Source of the DNA: Amnibacterium kyonggiense
GTDB taxonomy: Bacteria; Actinomycetota; Actinomycetes; Actinomycetales; Microbacteriaceae
Assembly: GCF_004364555.1 (NCBI RefSeq)
Contig: NZ_SOAM01000003.1
Location: forward strand, 434,001 to 498,000
Direction of reading: 5' to 3'
DNA length: 64,000 nucleotides
In this document: positions 28,717-36,995 of the stretch, piece by piece
How the letters are laid out: every line of letters starts with the position of its first letter
How positions within the stretch are numbered: position 1 is the stretch's first letter
Notes under the pieces: generated by a model
What the model was told of the DNA's origin: nothing
What the model saw: only the letters and a program-made list of their open reading frames with translations
The model's database searches: none
Program-made: the position numbers and the translations under genes

Positions 28717-29493
28717 TCAGGCGCCGTAGCGGCGCTGCCGCTGGGCGTAGGAGCGGAGCGCGCGGAGGAAGTCGACCTCGCGGAGGTCCGGGCCGAGCGC
28801 CTCCACGAAGTAGAACTCGCTGTGCGCGCTCTGCCACAGCATGAAGTCCGAGAGCCGCTGCTCCCCCGACGTCCGGATGACGAGGTCCGGGTCGGGCTGG
28901 CCGCCGGTGTAGAGGTGCGCCGCGATCAGCTCGGGGTCGAGGTGCTCGGTGAGCTCCGCGAGGGTGCCGCCCGCGGCCGCGTGCTCGGTGACGATGCTCC
29001 GCATCGCGTGGGCGATCTCGGTGCGCCCGCCGTAGCCGACGGCGAGGTTGATGTGGAGGCCCGACCGCCCGGCGCCCCGCTCCTGCGCGGTCGAGAGCGC
29101 GGCGAGCAGCGACGCCGGCAGGCCCTCCGTCGTCCCCACGTGCTGTACCCGCCAGCGCGTGGAGAGGTCGAGCGCGAGCGTGCCGATGATGTCGAACAGC
29201 GCCGTCAGCTCGCCGCTCGTCCGCCCGACGAGGTTGTCGCTGGACAGCAGGTAGAACGTGACGTGCGGGATGCGGAGGCCGTCGACCCAGCCCGCGAACT
29301 CGAGGAGCTTGTCCGCGCCCGCCCGGTGCCCGTGCTCCGCGGACTCGAGCCCCGCGAGCTTCGCCCAGCGGCGGTTGCCGTCGAGGATCATCGCGACGTG
29401 CTTCGGCAGCGGGCCGGCCTCGAGGTTGTGGCGCAACCGGCGCTGGTAGACGGCGTAGAACGGCCGGCGCAGCCGGACTCCTCTTCCCCGCAC
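28717..29493 (-). CDS. Isoprenyl transferase (cis-prenyl/undecaprenyl diphosphate synthase family)
   Basis: 258 residues. The catalytic aspartate D38 sits in HVAMILDGNRRWA; GHRAGADKLLE and the C-terminal PDPDLVIRTSGEQRLSDFMLWQSAHSEFYF give the diphosphate-binding and dimer regions. Actinobacteria often have several copies making short (C15) or long (C50) cis-prenyl diphosphates as glycan lipid carriers; which one this is cannot be told. The GTG at 29493 lies 6 bases after TACGGT, implying a leaderless mRNA. Confidence 0.9.
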   Translation of the reverse strand: MRGRGVRLRRPFYAVYQRRLRHNLEAGPLPKHVAMILDGNRRWAKLAGLESAEHGHRAGADKLLEFAGWVDGLRIPHVTFYLLSSDNLVGRTSGELTALFDIIGTLALDLSTRWRVQHVGTTEGLPASLLAALSTAQERGAGRSGLHINLAVGYGGRTEIAHAMRSIVTEHAAAGGTLAELTEHLDPELIAAHLYTGGQPDPDLVIRTSGEQRLSDFMLWQSAHSEFYFVEALGPDLREVDFLRALRSYAQRQRRYGA

Positions 29494-29535
29494 GCGGTAA
29501 CCGTACGCCTCGGGCGTCCCGGCTACCCTCGCCCC
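29494..29535. promoter_or_regulatory. Compact divergent promoter uppS-like / hemolysin III
   Basis: 42-base intergenic region with outward -10 hexamers TACGGT (29500-29505, minus) and TACCCT (29524-29529, plus), 18 bases apart, each 6 bases from its start codon. The arrangement is the same as at 11987-12030. Confidence 0.65.
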
Positions 29536-30288
29536 ATGCGGGAGACGAGGGGTGGCGGGCCGACGCCGACGGAGGTCCCGAGCCCGGGTGCGGAGACCGC
29601 TGAGCCGCCCCACCTCCCCCTCCTCGAGGAGGCGGAGGACGCCGCGCACCTCGAGCGGAAGCCGACGTGGCGCGGCTGGATCCACGCGATCACCGCGCCG
29701 GTCGCCGCGGTGGCGGGGCTCGTCCTCGTCGCGCTCGCGAACGGCCCGGAGGCGCGCTGGGCGTGCGTCGTGTTCGTGCTGACGTCGATCCTGCTGTTCG
29801 GCAACTCGGCGCTGTACCACCGCATCGACTGGTCGCCGAGAGTGAAGCGCGCGCTGAAGCGCGTCGACCACGCGAACATCTTCCTGCTCATCGCGGGCAC
29901 CTATACGCCGCTCGCCCTGCTCGCCCTGCCGCCCGGGCAGGGCATCGTGCTGCTCTGCGTCGTCTGGGGCGGCGCCCTGCTCGGGGTCGTCTTCCGCGTC
30001 TTCTGGATCGGGGCGCCGCGCTGGCTGTACGTCGCGCTCTACCTGGCGCTCGGCTGGGCCGCCGTCTTCTACTTCGTGCCGCTGTTCGAGGCGAACCCGG
30101 CGATGATGCTGCTCGTCGCGATCGGCGGCCTCTTCTACACGGCGGGTGCGGTCTGCTACGCGCTGAAGCGACCGAACCCGTTCCCGGACCGGTTCGGCTT
30201 CCACGAGATCTTCCACACCTGCACGGTGCTGGCGTTCCTCTGCCACTGGACGGCGACGCTGCTCATCGCGCTGCACCCCGTGGCCTGA
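29536..30288 (+). CDS. Hemolysin III / PAQR family membrane protein
   Basis: 250 residues with seven predicted membrane helices. PAQR metal-site pattern: SALYHRIDWS after the second helix, DHANIFLLIAGTYTPLALL, and the C-terminal FGFHEIFHTCTVLAFLCHW containing the paired histidines. Relatives include YqfA/HlyIII and eukaryotic adiponectin receptors; bacterial function is uncertain, possibly lipid hydrolysis. The ATG at 29536 follows TACCCT by 6 bases. The N-terminal 45 residues are hydrophilic and proline-rich. Confidence 0.9.
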   Translation: MRETRGGGPTPTEVPSPGAETAEPPHLPLLEEAEDAAHLERKPTWRGWIHAITAPVAAVAGLVLVALANGPEARWACVVFVLTSILLFGNSALYHRIDWSPRVKRALKRVDHANIFLLIAGTYTPLALLALPPGQGIVLLCVVWGGALLGVVFRVFWIGAPRWLYVALYLALGWAAVFYFVPLFEANPAMMLLVAIGGLFYTAGAVCYALKRPNPFPDRFGFHEIFHTCTVLAFLCHWTATLLIALHPVA

Positions 30289-30307
30289 GCCCGGACGGCT
30301 CCGCGGG

Positions 30308-30538
30308 TCAGGGACGCGGCTGCTGCGCAGCGTCGCGGCGGGCCGCGAGCTCGGAGCGGTAGCGGACCCGGCGGATGCGCCGGATCATGTCGACGATCAG
30401 CCCGACCGTCGCGAGGGTGACGAGCAGGATCGCGAGGAAGCCGACGACGCCGGGCGTCACGGCGTTCTCGTTCACCACGAGCGACGGGGACGGCGACGGG
30501 GTGGGCACCGCGGCGGCGACCAGCAGCAGCACGGACAC
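30308..30538 (-). CDS. Small membrane protein (76 residues)
   Basis: Starts at GTG (30538) behind a very strong GGAGGAGGGA ribosome site. A short hydrophobic N-terminus (VLLLVAAAVPTPSPSPS) resembles a signal peptide or first helix; a second clear helix is GVVGFLAILLVTLATVGLIVDMI, followed by a basic cytoplasmic tail (RRIRRVRYRSELAARRD). No known domain. It is divergent from the DUF4307 gene, with a 64-base shared promoter region, and its end faces the hemolysin III gene. Confidence 0.75.
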   Translation of the reverse strand: MSVLLLVAAAVPTPSPSPSLVVNENAVTPGVVGFLAILLVTLATVGLIVDMIRRIRRVRYRSELAARRDAAQQPRP

Positions 30539-30602
30539 GTTCCCTCCTCCAGTACCCTCGGGGACCGCACGAGAGTACTTCACGAGGCGGGTGGGAGGAC
30601 GC

Positions 30603-31007
30603 GTGAGCACGCGCACCACGACGCTCGATGAGCGCTACGGGAGGACGCCCGATCGGCGTCGCCGCACGCGGATCGCCGCGATCGCGGCCGCCGCGGTCGT
30701 GCTGCTCGGGGTCGTCGTCTGGTCGCTGTGGACCGGGATCGGCGGCGCGACGACCGCCCTCGACGTCACGACGACCGGCATCACGGTGAGCTCGGACGAG
30801 GCCGCGGACGTGCAGTGGCTGGTCAGCGGGCGCGCCGACACGGCCCTCGTCTGCTCCATCGAGGCGACCGACGAGAGCGGCGTCGTGGTGGGGCTCGCGG
30901 AGGTCCGCGTCCCCGCCACCGGACAGGTGAACCGCACCGGCGAGACCCGGGTGCGGACCGTCCGGCGGGCGGCGAACGGCTTGATCGAGTCCTGCCGGGA
31001 CGCCTAA
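30603..31007 (+). CDS. DUF4307 domain-containing membrane protein
   Basis: 134 residues. The conserved DERYGRTPDRRRRTR opening, one membrane helix (IAAIAAAAVVLLGVVVWSLW), then a small extracytoplasmic beta domain with a pair of cysteines (LVCSIEA and ESCRDA) that could form a disulfide. Function unknown; the family typically lies next to greA in actinobacteria, as here. The GTG at 30603 has GGAGG 5 bases upstream. Confidence 0.87.
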   Translation: MSTRTTTLDERYGRTPDRRRRTRIAAIAAAAVVLLGVVVWSLWTGIGGATTALDVTTTGITVSSDEAADVQWLVSGRADTALVCSIEATDESGVVVGLAEVRVPATGQVNRTGETRVRTVRRAANGLIESCRDA

Positions 31008-31126
31008 ACTCCCCCGATCCGCGCCCGTGGTGCCGGCCGCCGAGTGCGCCGGCGCGGGCGCCCACCGGCAGCGGCCACGCCGCCAGCCGCTCCCGCGGAG
31101 CACGCGAACCGAGACGAGGAACCGTC

Positions 31127-31615
31127 ATGTCCGACCCCACCGCCACGAAGTGGCTGCCGCAGGCGGCGTACGACCGCCTCACCGCCGAGCTCGCCGACCT
31201 CTCCGGCCCCCGCCGCGAGGAGGTCGTCGCCCGCATCGCCGCGGCGCGCGAGGAGGGCGACCTGAAGGAGAACGGCGGCTACCACGCCGCCAAGGAGGAG
31301 CAGGGCAAGATCGAGGCCCGCATCCGCGAGCTCACCGTGCTGCTCCGCAACGCGGAGGTCGGCGAGGCGGCGGGCGCCACCGACGAGGTCGCCCCGGGCA
31401 ACGTCGTCACGGCGTCGGTGGCCGGCAACGAGATGCGCTTCCTGCTCGGCAGCCGCGAGATCGCCGGCGACTCCGAAATCGACGTCTACAGCGAGAGCAG
31501 CCCGCTCGGCCGCGCCGTGATCGGCGCGAAGGTCGGCTCGACGGTCAGCTACACCGCCCCGACGGGCCGCGCGATCGAGGTCACGGTCGAGAAGGTCGAG
31601 CCCTACGCGGGCTGA
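31127..31615 (+). CDS. greA: Transcription elongation factor GreA
   Basis: 162 residues. N-terminal coiled-coil that enters the RNA polymerase channel, with the acidic tip (AREEGDLKENGGYHAAKEEQGKIEARI), and a C-terminal FKBP-like domain (GSREIAGDSEIDVYSESSPLGRAVIGAKVG). It stimulates cleavage of backtracked RNA. The ATG at 31127 has GAGGA upstream; the family-conserved TKWLPQAAYDRL follows. It lies 119 bases after the DUF4307 gene and converges on ilvA. Confidence 0.96.
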   Translation: MSDPTATKWLPQAAYDRLTAELADLSGPRREEVVARIAAAREEGDLKENGGYHAAKEEQGKIEARIRELTVLLRNAEVGEAAGATDEVAPGNVVTASVAGNEMRFLLGSREIAGDSEIDVYSESSPLGRAVIGAKVGSTVSYTAPTGRAIEVTVEKVEPYAG

Positions 31616-31621
31616 TCGCCG

Positions 31622-32908
31622 TCAGGTGACGATGACCCTCGGTTCGTAGCCCGCCTCCTGGAGGCGCTGCATGAGCACCGCCTGGTGGGCGCGGCCGCGG
31701 GTCTCGACGCTGATGTCGATCTGCACCTCGCTGATCTGCGTGCCCGTGCCGTGGCGGGTGTGCAGCACCTCCACGACGTTGGCGCTCGCGTCGGCGATGA
31801 GCGCGGAGATCACCGCGAGCTGGCCGGGGCGGTCGGGCAGGCCGATGCGCAGCGTCATGTACCGGTCGGAGGCGACGAGCCCGCGGCTGATCACGCGCTC
31901 CATCATCAGCGGGTCGATGTTGCCGCCCGACAGCACGGCGACGGTCCGGCCGGGCGCGGTGATCTTGCCGGACAGCAGCGCCGCGACGCCGACGGCGCCG
32001 GCCGGCTCGACCACGAGCTTCGCCCGCTCGAGGAGGACGAGCAGGGCGCTCGCGGTCTCGTCGTCGGACACGGTCACGACGTCGTCGACGAGGTCGCGCA
32101 CGATCTCGAACGTGAGCCGCCCGGGCGTCCCCACCGCGATGCCGTCCGCGATCGTCGGCGTGGTGCGGACGGTCAGCACCTCGCCCGCGGCGAGCGACGG
32201 CGGGTAGGCGGCCGCGTTCTCGGCCTGCACCCCGATGATCCGCACGTGGGGCGCGAGCTGCTTGACGGCCGCCGCGACGCCCGAGATCAGGCCGCCGCCG
32301 CCGATCGGGACGATCACCGTCTCGACGTCGGGCACGTCCTCGAGGATCTCGAGCCCGACCGTCGCCTGGCCGGCGATGACGTCCGGGTGGTCGAACGGCG
32401 GGATGAACACCGCTCCGGTCTCCTCCGCGTACCGCTTCGCGGCCGCGAGCGACTCGTCGACGACGGAGCCGACCAGCTCCACGTTCGCGCCGTAGTCCCG
32501 GGTGGCCTCGAGCTTCGGGAGCGCGACGCCGATCGGCATGAAGATCGTCGCCGCGATGCCGAGCTGGCGCGCCGCGAAGGCGACGCCCTGCGCGTGGTTG
32601 CCGGCGGAGGCCGCGACGACGCCGCGCGCGCGCTCCTCCGCGCTCAGGCGCGACAGGCGGTAGGAGGCGCCGCGGATCTTGTACGAGCCGGTCCGCTGGA
32701 GGTTCTCGCATTTCAGGTGCACCGCGGCACCGGTGACCGAGGCGAGGAAGCGCGAGTGCTCCATCGGGGTGCGGGCGGCGAGCGGGGCGAGGACGCGCGC
32801 GGCGTCCCGGATCCGGTCGAGCGTCGGCACCGGGGTCGAGGGCCCCGCCTGGGACGCCTGCGCGGCGGCCTCCGGGGTCGTCGCGAGCGTGCTGTCCGAC
32901 TCAGGCAA
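31622..32908 (-). CDS. ilvA: Threonine ammonia-lyase
   Basis: 428 residues. PLP fold type II with the cofactor lysine in RTGSYKIRGA, phosphate-binding GGGGLISG, and a C-terminal ACT domain (LRIGLPDRPGQLAVISALIADASANVVEV) of the one-ACT type. It deaminates threonine to 2-oxobutanoate, for isoleucine synthesis or threonine breakdown. The TTG at 32908 overlaps the end of the AI-2E gene by 8 bases; this unusual start is supported by the tight coupling, but an internal start cannot be excluded. Confidence 0.92.
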   Translation of the reverse strand: MPESDSTLATTPEAAAQASQAGPSTPVPTLDRIRDAARVLAPLAARTPMEHSRFLASVTGAAVHLKCENLQRTGSYKIRGASYRLSRLSAEERARGVVAASAGNHAQGVAFAARQLGIAATIFMPIGVALPKLEATRDYGANVELVGSVVDESLAAAKRYAEETGAVFIPPFDHPDVIAGQATVGLEILEDVPDVETVIVPIGGGGLISGVAAAVKQLAPHVRIIGVQAENAAAYPPSLAAGEVLTVRTTPTIADGIAVGTPGRLTFEIVRDLVDDVVTVSDDETASALLVLLERAKLVVEPAGAVGVAALLSGKITAPGRTVAVLSGGNIDPLMMERVISRGLVASDRYMTLRIGLPDRPGQLAVISALIADASANVVEVLHTRHGTGTQISEVQIDISVETRGRAHQAVLMQRLQEAGYEPRVIVT

Positions 32909-34115
32909 CGGTCTTCACGTCCCCCGGCCGCGGCTTGCGGTCGCGGCGGCGGCTCGGCTTCGCGTCGCCGTCGCTCGGCACGTCCGTCGTGTCGGGCGGC
33001 GGCTGCCCCTTCCAGCTGCGACCGGCGAGGTACTTCACGGCGGAGTTGAGCGCGGCGGCGAACGGCACCGCGAAGACGGCGCCGGGGATGCCGGCGAGCA
33101 GCGAGCCGAGGGCCACGGAGACGACCACCGCCACGGGGTGCAGCCGCACCGCGTTGCCCATGAGCAGGGGCTGGAGGATGTGCGACTCCAGCTGGTTCAC
33201 CGCGATCACGCCGGCGAGCATGATGACCGCCTGCAGCACCGTGTTGTCGGGGATCAGGCCCGGGTAGACGAGGGCGATGAGGACGGCGAGCACGCCGGTC
33301 GTCACCGCGCCGACGACCGGGATGAACGCGGCGAGGAACACGAGCACGCCGATCGCGAAGACGAACGGCAGCTGCAGCACGAACGCGACGATCGAGATGC
33401 CGATCGCGTCGATGAGCGCGACGATGATCTGCACCCGCGCGTACTCGCCGACGGAGAGCCAGACCGCGCGGCCCGCGCCGTCGACCGCCGCTCGTGCGGG
33501 TCGCGGGGCGAGTCGGACGCACCAGCGCCAGATGCCCGCGCCGTCGAGCAGGAAGAACAGGGTCGTGAAGAGGGCGAGCAGGAGCCCGACCCCGATGTCG
33601 CCGACCGTCGAGGCGCCGGCCGCGACCCCGGAGGCGACCTTCCCCGAGTTGTTCTGGATCGTCTTCGTCACGCTCGCGATGAGGTTCTGCAGGTCCTGCT
33701 CGCTGAACCCGAACGGGCTCGTCTTCAGGAACTCCACGAACTTGTCGTACGACTTCGTGATCTGCGTCTCGAAGCCGGCGAACCCGCTGCGCAGCGTGAG
33801 CACGACGAGCGTGACGAGCCCGGCGATGACGATCAGCAGACCGAGGAACACGGTCACGACGGCGAGCCACCGCGGCCAGCCCCACCCCATGAGCCGGCGC
33901 TTCAGCGGCGTGAGGAGGGAGGACAGCAGCACGGCGACGGCGATCGGGATGACCACGATGTGCAGCTGGATCACCAGGAAGATCACGACCGCGATGAGGA
34001 CCAGCACGCCGATCAGGCGCCACGACCAGGCGCCGGCGATCTTCAGCCCGTCCGGCACGGTCCGCGCGACGAGCTCCTCCGTCGACGACGGCGCGTCGTC
34101 GGTGCGTCTGGCCAT
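32901..34115 (-). CDS. AI-2E family transporter (PF01594)
   Basis: 404 residues, about eight membrane helices in the TqsA/YdiK/PerM arrangement. The paired N-terminal helices WSWRLIGVLVLIAVVIFLVIQ and VIPIAVAVLLSSLLTPL are followed by an amphipathic region and the conserved PVVGAVTTGVLAVLIAL and MLAGVIAVNQLESHILQPLLMG segments. Relatives export small molecules or sodium; the substrate is unknown. The C-terminal tail is Arg/Pro-rich. The ATG at 34115 lies 6 bases after TAGAAT (34122-34127), so the ilvA transcript probably starts here as a leaderless message. Confidence 0.9.
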   Translation of the reverse strand: MARRTDDAPSSTEELVARTVPDGLKIAGAWSWRLIGVLVLIAVVIFLVIQLHIVVIPIAVAVLLSSLLTPLKRRLMGWGWPRWLAVVTVFLGLLIVIAGLVTLVVLTLRSGFAGFETQITKSYDKFVEFLKTSPFGFSEQDLQNLIASVTKTIQNNSGKVASGVAAGASTVGDIGVGLLLALFTTLFFLLDGAGIWRWCVRLAPRPARAAVDGAGRAVWLSVGEYARVQIIVALIDAIGISIVAFVLQLPFVFAIGVLVFLAAFIPVVGAVTTGVLAVLIALVYPGLIPDNTVLQAVIMLAGVIAVNQLESHILQPLLMGNAVRLHPVAVVVSVALGSLLAGIPGAVFAVPFAAALNSAVKYLAGRSWKGQPPPDTTDVPSDGDAKPSRRRDRKPRPGDVKTVA

Positions 34116-34191
34116 TCCGCGATTCTAGGGAGCGCCGCGACCCCGCCAGCCGCCCCCTCGTGACGTCCCCGCCCGCGGCTACGGTGCACGC

Positions 34192-35376
34192 GTGGAAGAG
34201 CTGTCCCCGCGGGAGGCGCGGCGCATCGCGCTCGCGGCGCAGGGCTTCGGCCGGGCGCACCCGCCCACGGCGGGCCGGGCGCGGCTGGAGGCGGCGCTCC
34301 ACCGCCTCCGCGTGCTGCAGATCGACTCGGTCAACGTCTTCGAGCGCAGCCACTACCTGCCGCTCTTCGCGCGGCTCGGGGTCTACGACCGGTCGCGGCT
34401 CGACCGCCTGCTGTTCGACCCCTCCGGCGACCGGATCGAATACTGGGCGCACGAGGCCGCCTTCATCCCGAAGGCCGACCTCGGGCTGTTCGCGTTCCGG
34501 ATGGAGGCGTACCGCGCGAAGTACGCGGAGGAGCTCGCAGCGAGCCGAGCCCTCGCCGCGGTGCTGGTCGCGGAGATCGCCGACCGCGGTCCGCTCGCGG
34601 CGAGCGAGGTCGAGCAGGAGCCGAGCGTGCGGCAGGGGCCGTGGTGGGGCTGGTCGGACACGAAGCGGACCCTCGAGCTGCTCTTCCGCACGGGCGACCT
34701 CGTGAGCGCGGGGCGGCGCGGCTTCGAGCGGCGCTACGGCCTGCCCGAGCAGGTGCTCGGCGGCCCGATCGAACCGGTGCCGCAGCAGGACGCGATCCGC
34801 GAGCTCGTGCGGCGCTCGGCGGTCGCGCACGGCGTCGCGGCGCTGCCCGACCTCGCCGACTACTACCGGCTCCGGTCGGACGACACCGCGGCGGCCGCGC
34901 GCGACCTGGAGGACGCCGGCGAGCTGATCCCGGTGACGGTGCCCGGCTGGACGCAGGCCGGCGGCCGGCCGCTCCGCACGTGGCGGCACGCGGAGGCCGC
35001 CCCGCCGACCCGCCTCAAGGCGGCCGCGGTGCTGTCGCCGTTCGACCCGGTCGTCTGGCAGCGGGACCGGGCGCTCCGCATGTTCGGCTTCCACTACCGG
35101 ATCTCGATCTACACGCCCGCGCCGCAGCGGGAGCACGGCTACTACGTGCTGCCGGTGCTCGTCGACGACCGCCTCGTCGGCCGGGTCGACCTGAAGTCGG
35201 ACCGGCAGGGCGGGCGGCTGCTCGTGCAGACGGCATTCACGGAGGCCTCGGCGTCGGACGGGGTCGCGGAGCGCCTCGCCCCGGTCCTGCGGAACGCCGC
35301 GACCTGGCAGGGCCTCGACGCGATCGAGGTGGTCGGGGTCGGCGACCTCGCGCCCGCCCTCGCCGCCGCCCTCTGA
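34192..35376 (+). CDS. Winged-helix DNA glycosylase, YcaQ/AlkX family
   Basis: 394 residues of the HTH_42 family. The Q-phi-D catalytic motif is visible as Q43-I44-D45 (LQIDSVNVFERSHYLPLFARLG), and EYWAHEAAFIP near residue 83 is also conserved. E. coli YcaQ unhooks interstrand DNA crosslinks, and Streptomyces relatives protect producers against DNA-alkylating antibiotics. The GTG at 34192 lies 6 bases after TACGGT (34180-34185). It ends nine bases before a perfect palindromic terminator. Confidence 0.88.
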   Translation: MEELSPREARRIALAAQGFGRAHPPTAGRARLEAALHRLRVLQIDSVNVFERSHYLPLFARLGVYDRSRLDRLLFDPSGDRIEYWAHEAAFIPKADLGLFAFRMEAYRAKYAEELAASRALAAVLVAEIADRGPLAASEVEQEPSVRQGPWWGWSDTKRTLELLFRTGDLVSAGRRGFERRYGLPEQVLGGPIEPVPQQDAIRELVRRSAVAHGVAALPDLADYYRLRSDDTAAAARDLEDAGELIPVTVPGWTQAGGRPLRTWRHAEAAPPTRLKAAAVLSPFDPVVWQRDRALRMFGFHYRISIYTPAPQREHGYYVLPVLVDDRLVGRVDLKSDRQGGRLLVQTAFTEASASDGVAERLAPVLRNAATWQGLDAIEVVGVGDLAPALAAAL

Positions 35377-35385
35377 CCCCGCTGC

Positions 35386-35433
35386 GGTTCATCGATACGG
35401 AGATCCGGGTCCGGATCTCCGTATCGATGAACC
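35386..35433. terminator. Perfect 23-base palindrome between convergent genes
   Basis: Arms 35386-35408 and 35411-35433 are perfectly complementary around a 2-base loop. The second arm abuts the stop codon of the GT9 gene, and the first lies 9 bases after the YcaQ stop. The core matches the palindrome at 4343-4403 except for two bases (TC for CG after GGTTCA). Confidence 0.78.
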
Positions 35434-36375
35434 TCAGAGCCGGGCGACCGCCGCGAGGACCTCGTCGACGGTGACGGCGGCGAGCGCCGGGTCCGGTCGG
35501 TCCGCGAACGCGTCGCCGTCGCGCACCTCCGCGTGGGTGAGCGCGACGTGCGGACCGGGCGGCGGCCCCCAGCGCTCGGGCGGCACCGGGCCGAAGAGGA
35601 CGACGGAGGGGACGCCGTAGGCGGACGCGAGGTGCCCTGCGCCCGTGTCGGCGGTGACGACGAGCGACGCCTCCGCGATCAGCGCGACGAATCCGAGGAG
35701 CGAGGTCTCCCCCGCGAGCACCCGGGACTCGGGGAGGCGCGCGAGCGCGGCGACCTCCAGCGCCCGCGGCCGCTCGGCGGCGCTGCCGCTGAAGACGACG
35801 CGCCGGCCCGCCGCCTCGAGGGCGGCTGCGACCGCGGCGAACCGGTCGACCTGCCACGCCCGGGACGGGAAGGCGGCGCCCACGTGGAGGACGGCCGACC
35901 CGGGCGCCGGCGAGGCGACCTCCGGTCGCGCGACGGACACGTCGTCCGGGTCGCCCGGCATCCCGAACGCGGCGGTGAGCCGCACCCAGCGCGCGCGCTC
36001 GTGCAGCTCCTCCATCCAGGCGGGGCCGGGTTCGCCCGGCCGGAGCGCGTGCCGCACCACGAGCCGGGCGCCGAGCGCGTCGACCACAGCCGCGGACTCC
36101 GGTCCCCCGCCGTGCAGGTTCACCGCGATGTCGACCGAGCCGGGCTCGACCGGCAGCGGCTCGCCGAGCGCGCCGGTCGGGATCAGGCCGTCGACCGCGT
36201 CGACGAGGTCGACGACCGGCGCGAGCCAGGCGGACGTCGCGAGCAGCAGCCGGTGGTCCGGCATGCTCGCCCGCAGCGCCTTCAGCGCCGGCACCGCGAC
36301 GAGCAGGTCGCCGAGCTGGAGCGCGCGGAACGCGAGCGCGACCGGCCTCGAGTCGGCGTCGATTCCCGCGTTCAC
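35434..36375 (-). CDS. Glycosyltransferase family 9 (heptosyltransferase-like)
   Basis: 313 residues, ADP-heptose:glycan heptosyltransferase fold. The N-terminal domain opens VALAFRALQLGDLLVAVPALKALRASMPDHRLLLATS (the GDLLV loop is the acceptor-side signature). The C-terminal nucleotide domain has VLHVGAAFPSRAWQVDRFAAVAAAL and the ADTGAGHLASAYGVPSVVLFGPVPPERWGPP motif. The GTG at 36375 has GGGAGG upstream. It faces the gmhB-hldE operon as a divergent gene, so it probably uses the ADP-heptose made there. The acceptor is unknown. Confidence 0.87.
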   Translation of the reverse strand: MNAGIDADSRPVALAFRALQLGDLLVAVPALKALRASMPDHRLLLATSAWLAPVVDLVDAVDGLIPTGALGEPLPVEPGSVDIAVNLHGGGPESAAVVDALGARLVVRHALRPGEPGPAWMEELHERARWVRLTAAFGMPGDPDDVSVARPEVASPAPGSAVLHVGAAFPSRAWQVDRFAAVAAALEAAGRRVVFSGSAAERPRALEVAALARLPESRVLAGETSLLGFVALIAEASLVVTADTGAGHLASAYGVPSVVLFGPVPPERWGPPPGPHVALTHAEVRDGDAFADRPDPALAAVTVDEVLAAVARL

Positions 36376-36458
36376 CAGGTGATCCTCCCAGTCCTGACCC
36401 GGAGGGTTGCCAGCGGGTTCCCAGGAGAACGGCTTCCCGTGGCGATAGTCCTTGCTCG

Positions 36459-36995
36459 ATGCCCACCTCGTCCGCCCCGCAGGCGGTGCTCTTCGACCGG
36501 GACAGCACGCTGGTCGTCGACGTGCCCTACAACGGCGATCCCGACCTCGTCCGCCCGATGCCCGGTGCGGTCGAGGCGGTGGCCGCCGTGCGCGCCGCCG
36601 GCGTCCCGACCGGCGTCGTGTCCAACCAGTCGGGCATCGCGCGCGGCCTCATCACCCGGGAGCAGGTCGACGCCGTGAACGCCCGCGTCGACGAGGTCTT
36701 CGGCGCCTTCGACACCTGGCAGGTCTGTCCGCACGGCCCGGAGGACGGCTGCGCCTGCCGCAAGCCCGCGCCCGGGATGGTGCTGCAGGCCGCGGCGGCG
36801 CTCGGCGTCGATCCGGCCCGCGTCGTCGTCATCGGCGACATCGGCGCCGACGTGGGCGCCGCGCACGCCGCGGGCGCGGCGGCGGTGCTCGTACCGACCC
36901 CGATCACGCGCGCCGAGGAGGTCGCCGCGGCATCCGTCGTGGCGCCCGACCTCGCGACCGCGGTGCGCATCGCCCTGGCCGGGGGCGCGGGATGA
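36459..36995 (+). CDS. gmhB: HAD-IIIA phosphatase, GmhB-like (heptose bisphosphate phosphatase)
   Basis: 178 residues. The nucleophile region is FDRDST (D13 and D15; most family members have DRDGT). SNQSGIARG supplies the motif II serine, a zinc loop CPHGPEDGCACRKP carries the cysteines and histidine, and motif IV is VVIGDIGADVGAA. It should remove the 7-phosphate (or 1,7-bisphosphate C7 group) from heptose bisphosphate. First gene of a tightly overlapping operon; a GATAGT hexamer lies 9 bases before the ATG. HisB-N or other HAD substrates are possible, but the neighbours favour heptose. Confidence 0.85.
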   Translation: MPTSSAPQAVLFDRDSTLVVDVPYNGDPDLVRPMPGAVEAVAAVRAAGVPTGVVSNQSGIARGLITREQVDAVNARVDEVFGAFDTWQVCPHGPEDGCACRKPAPGMVLQAAAALGVDPARVVVIGDIGADVGAAHAAGAAAVLVPTPITRAEEVAAASVVAPDLATAVRIALAGGAG

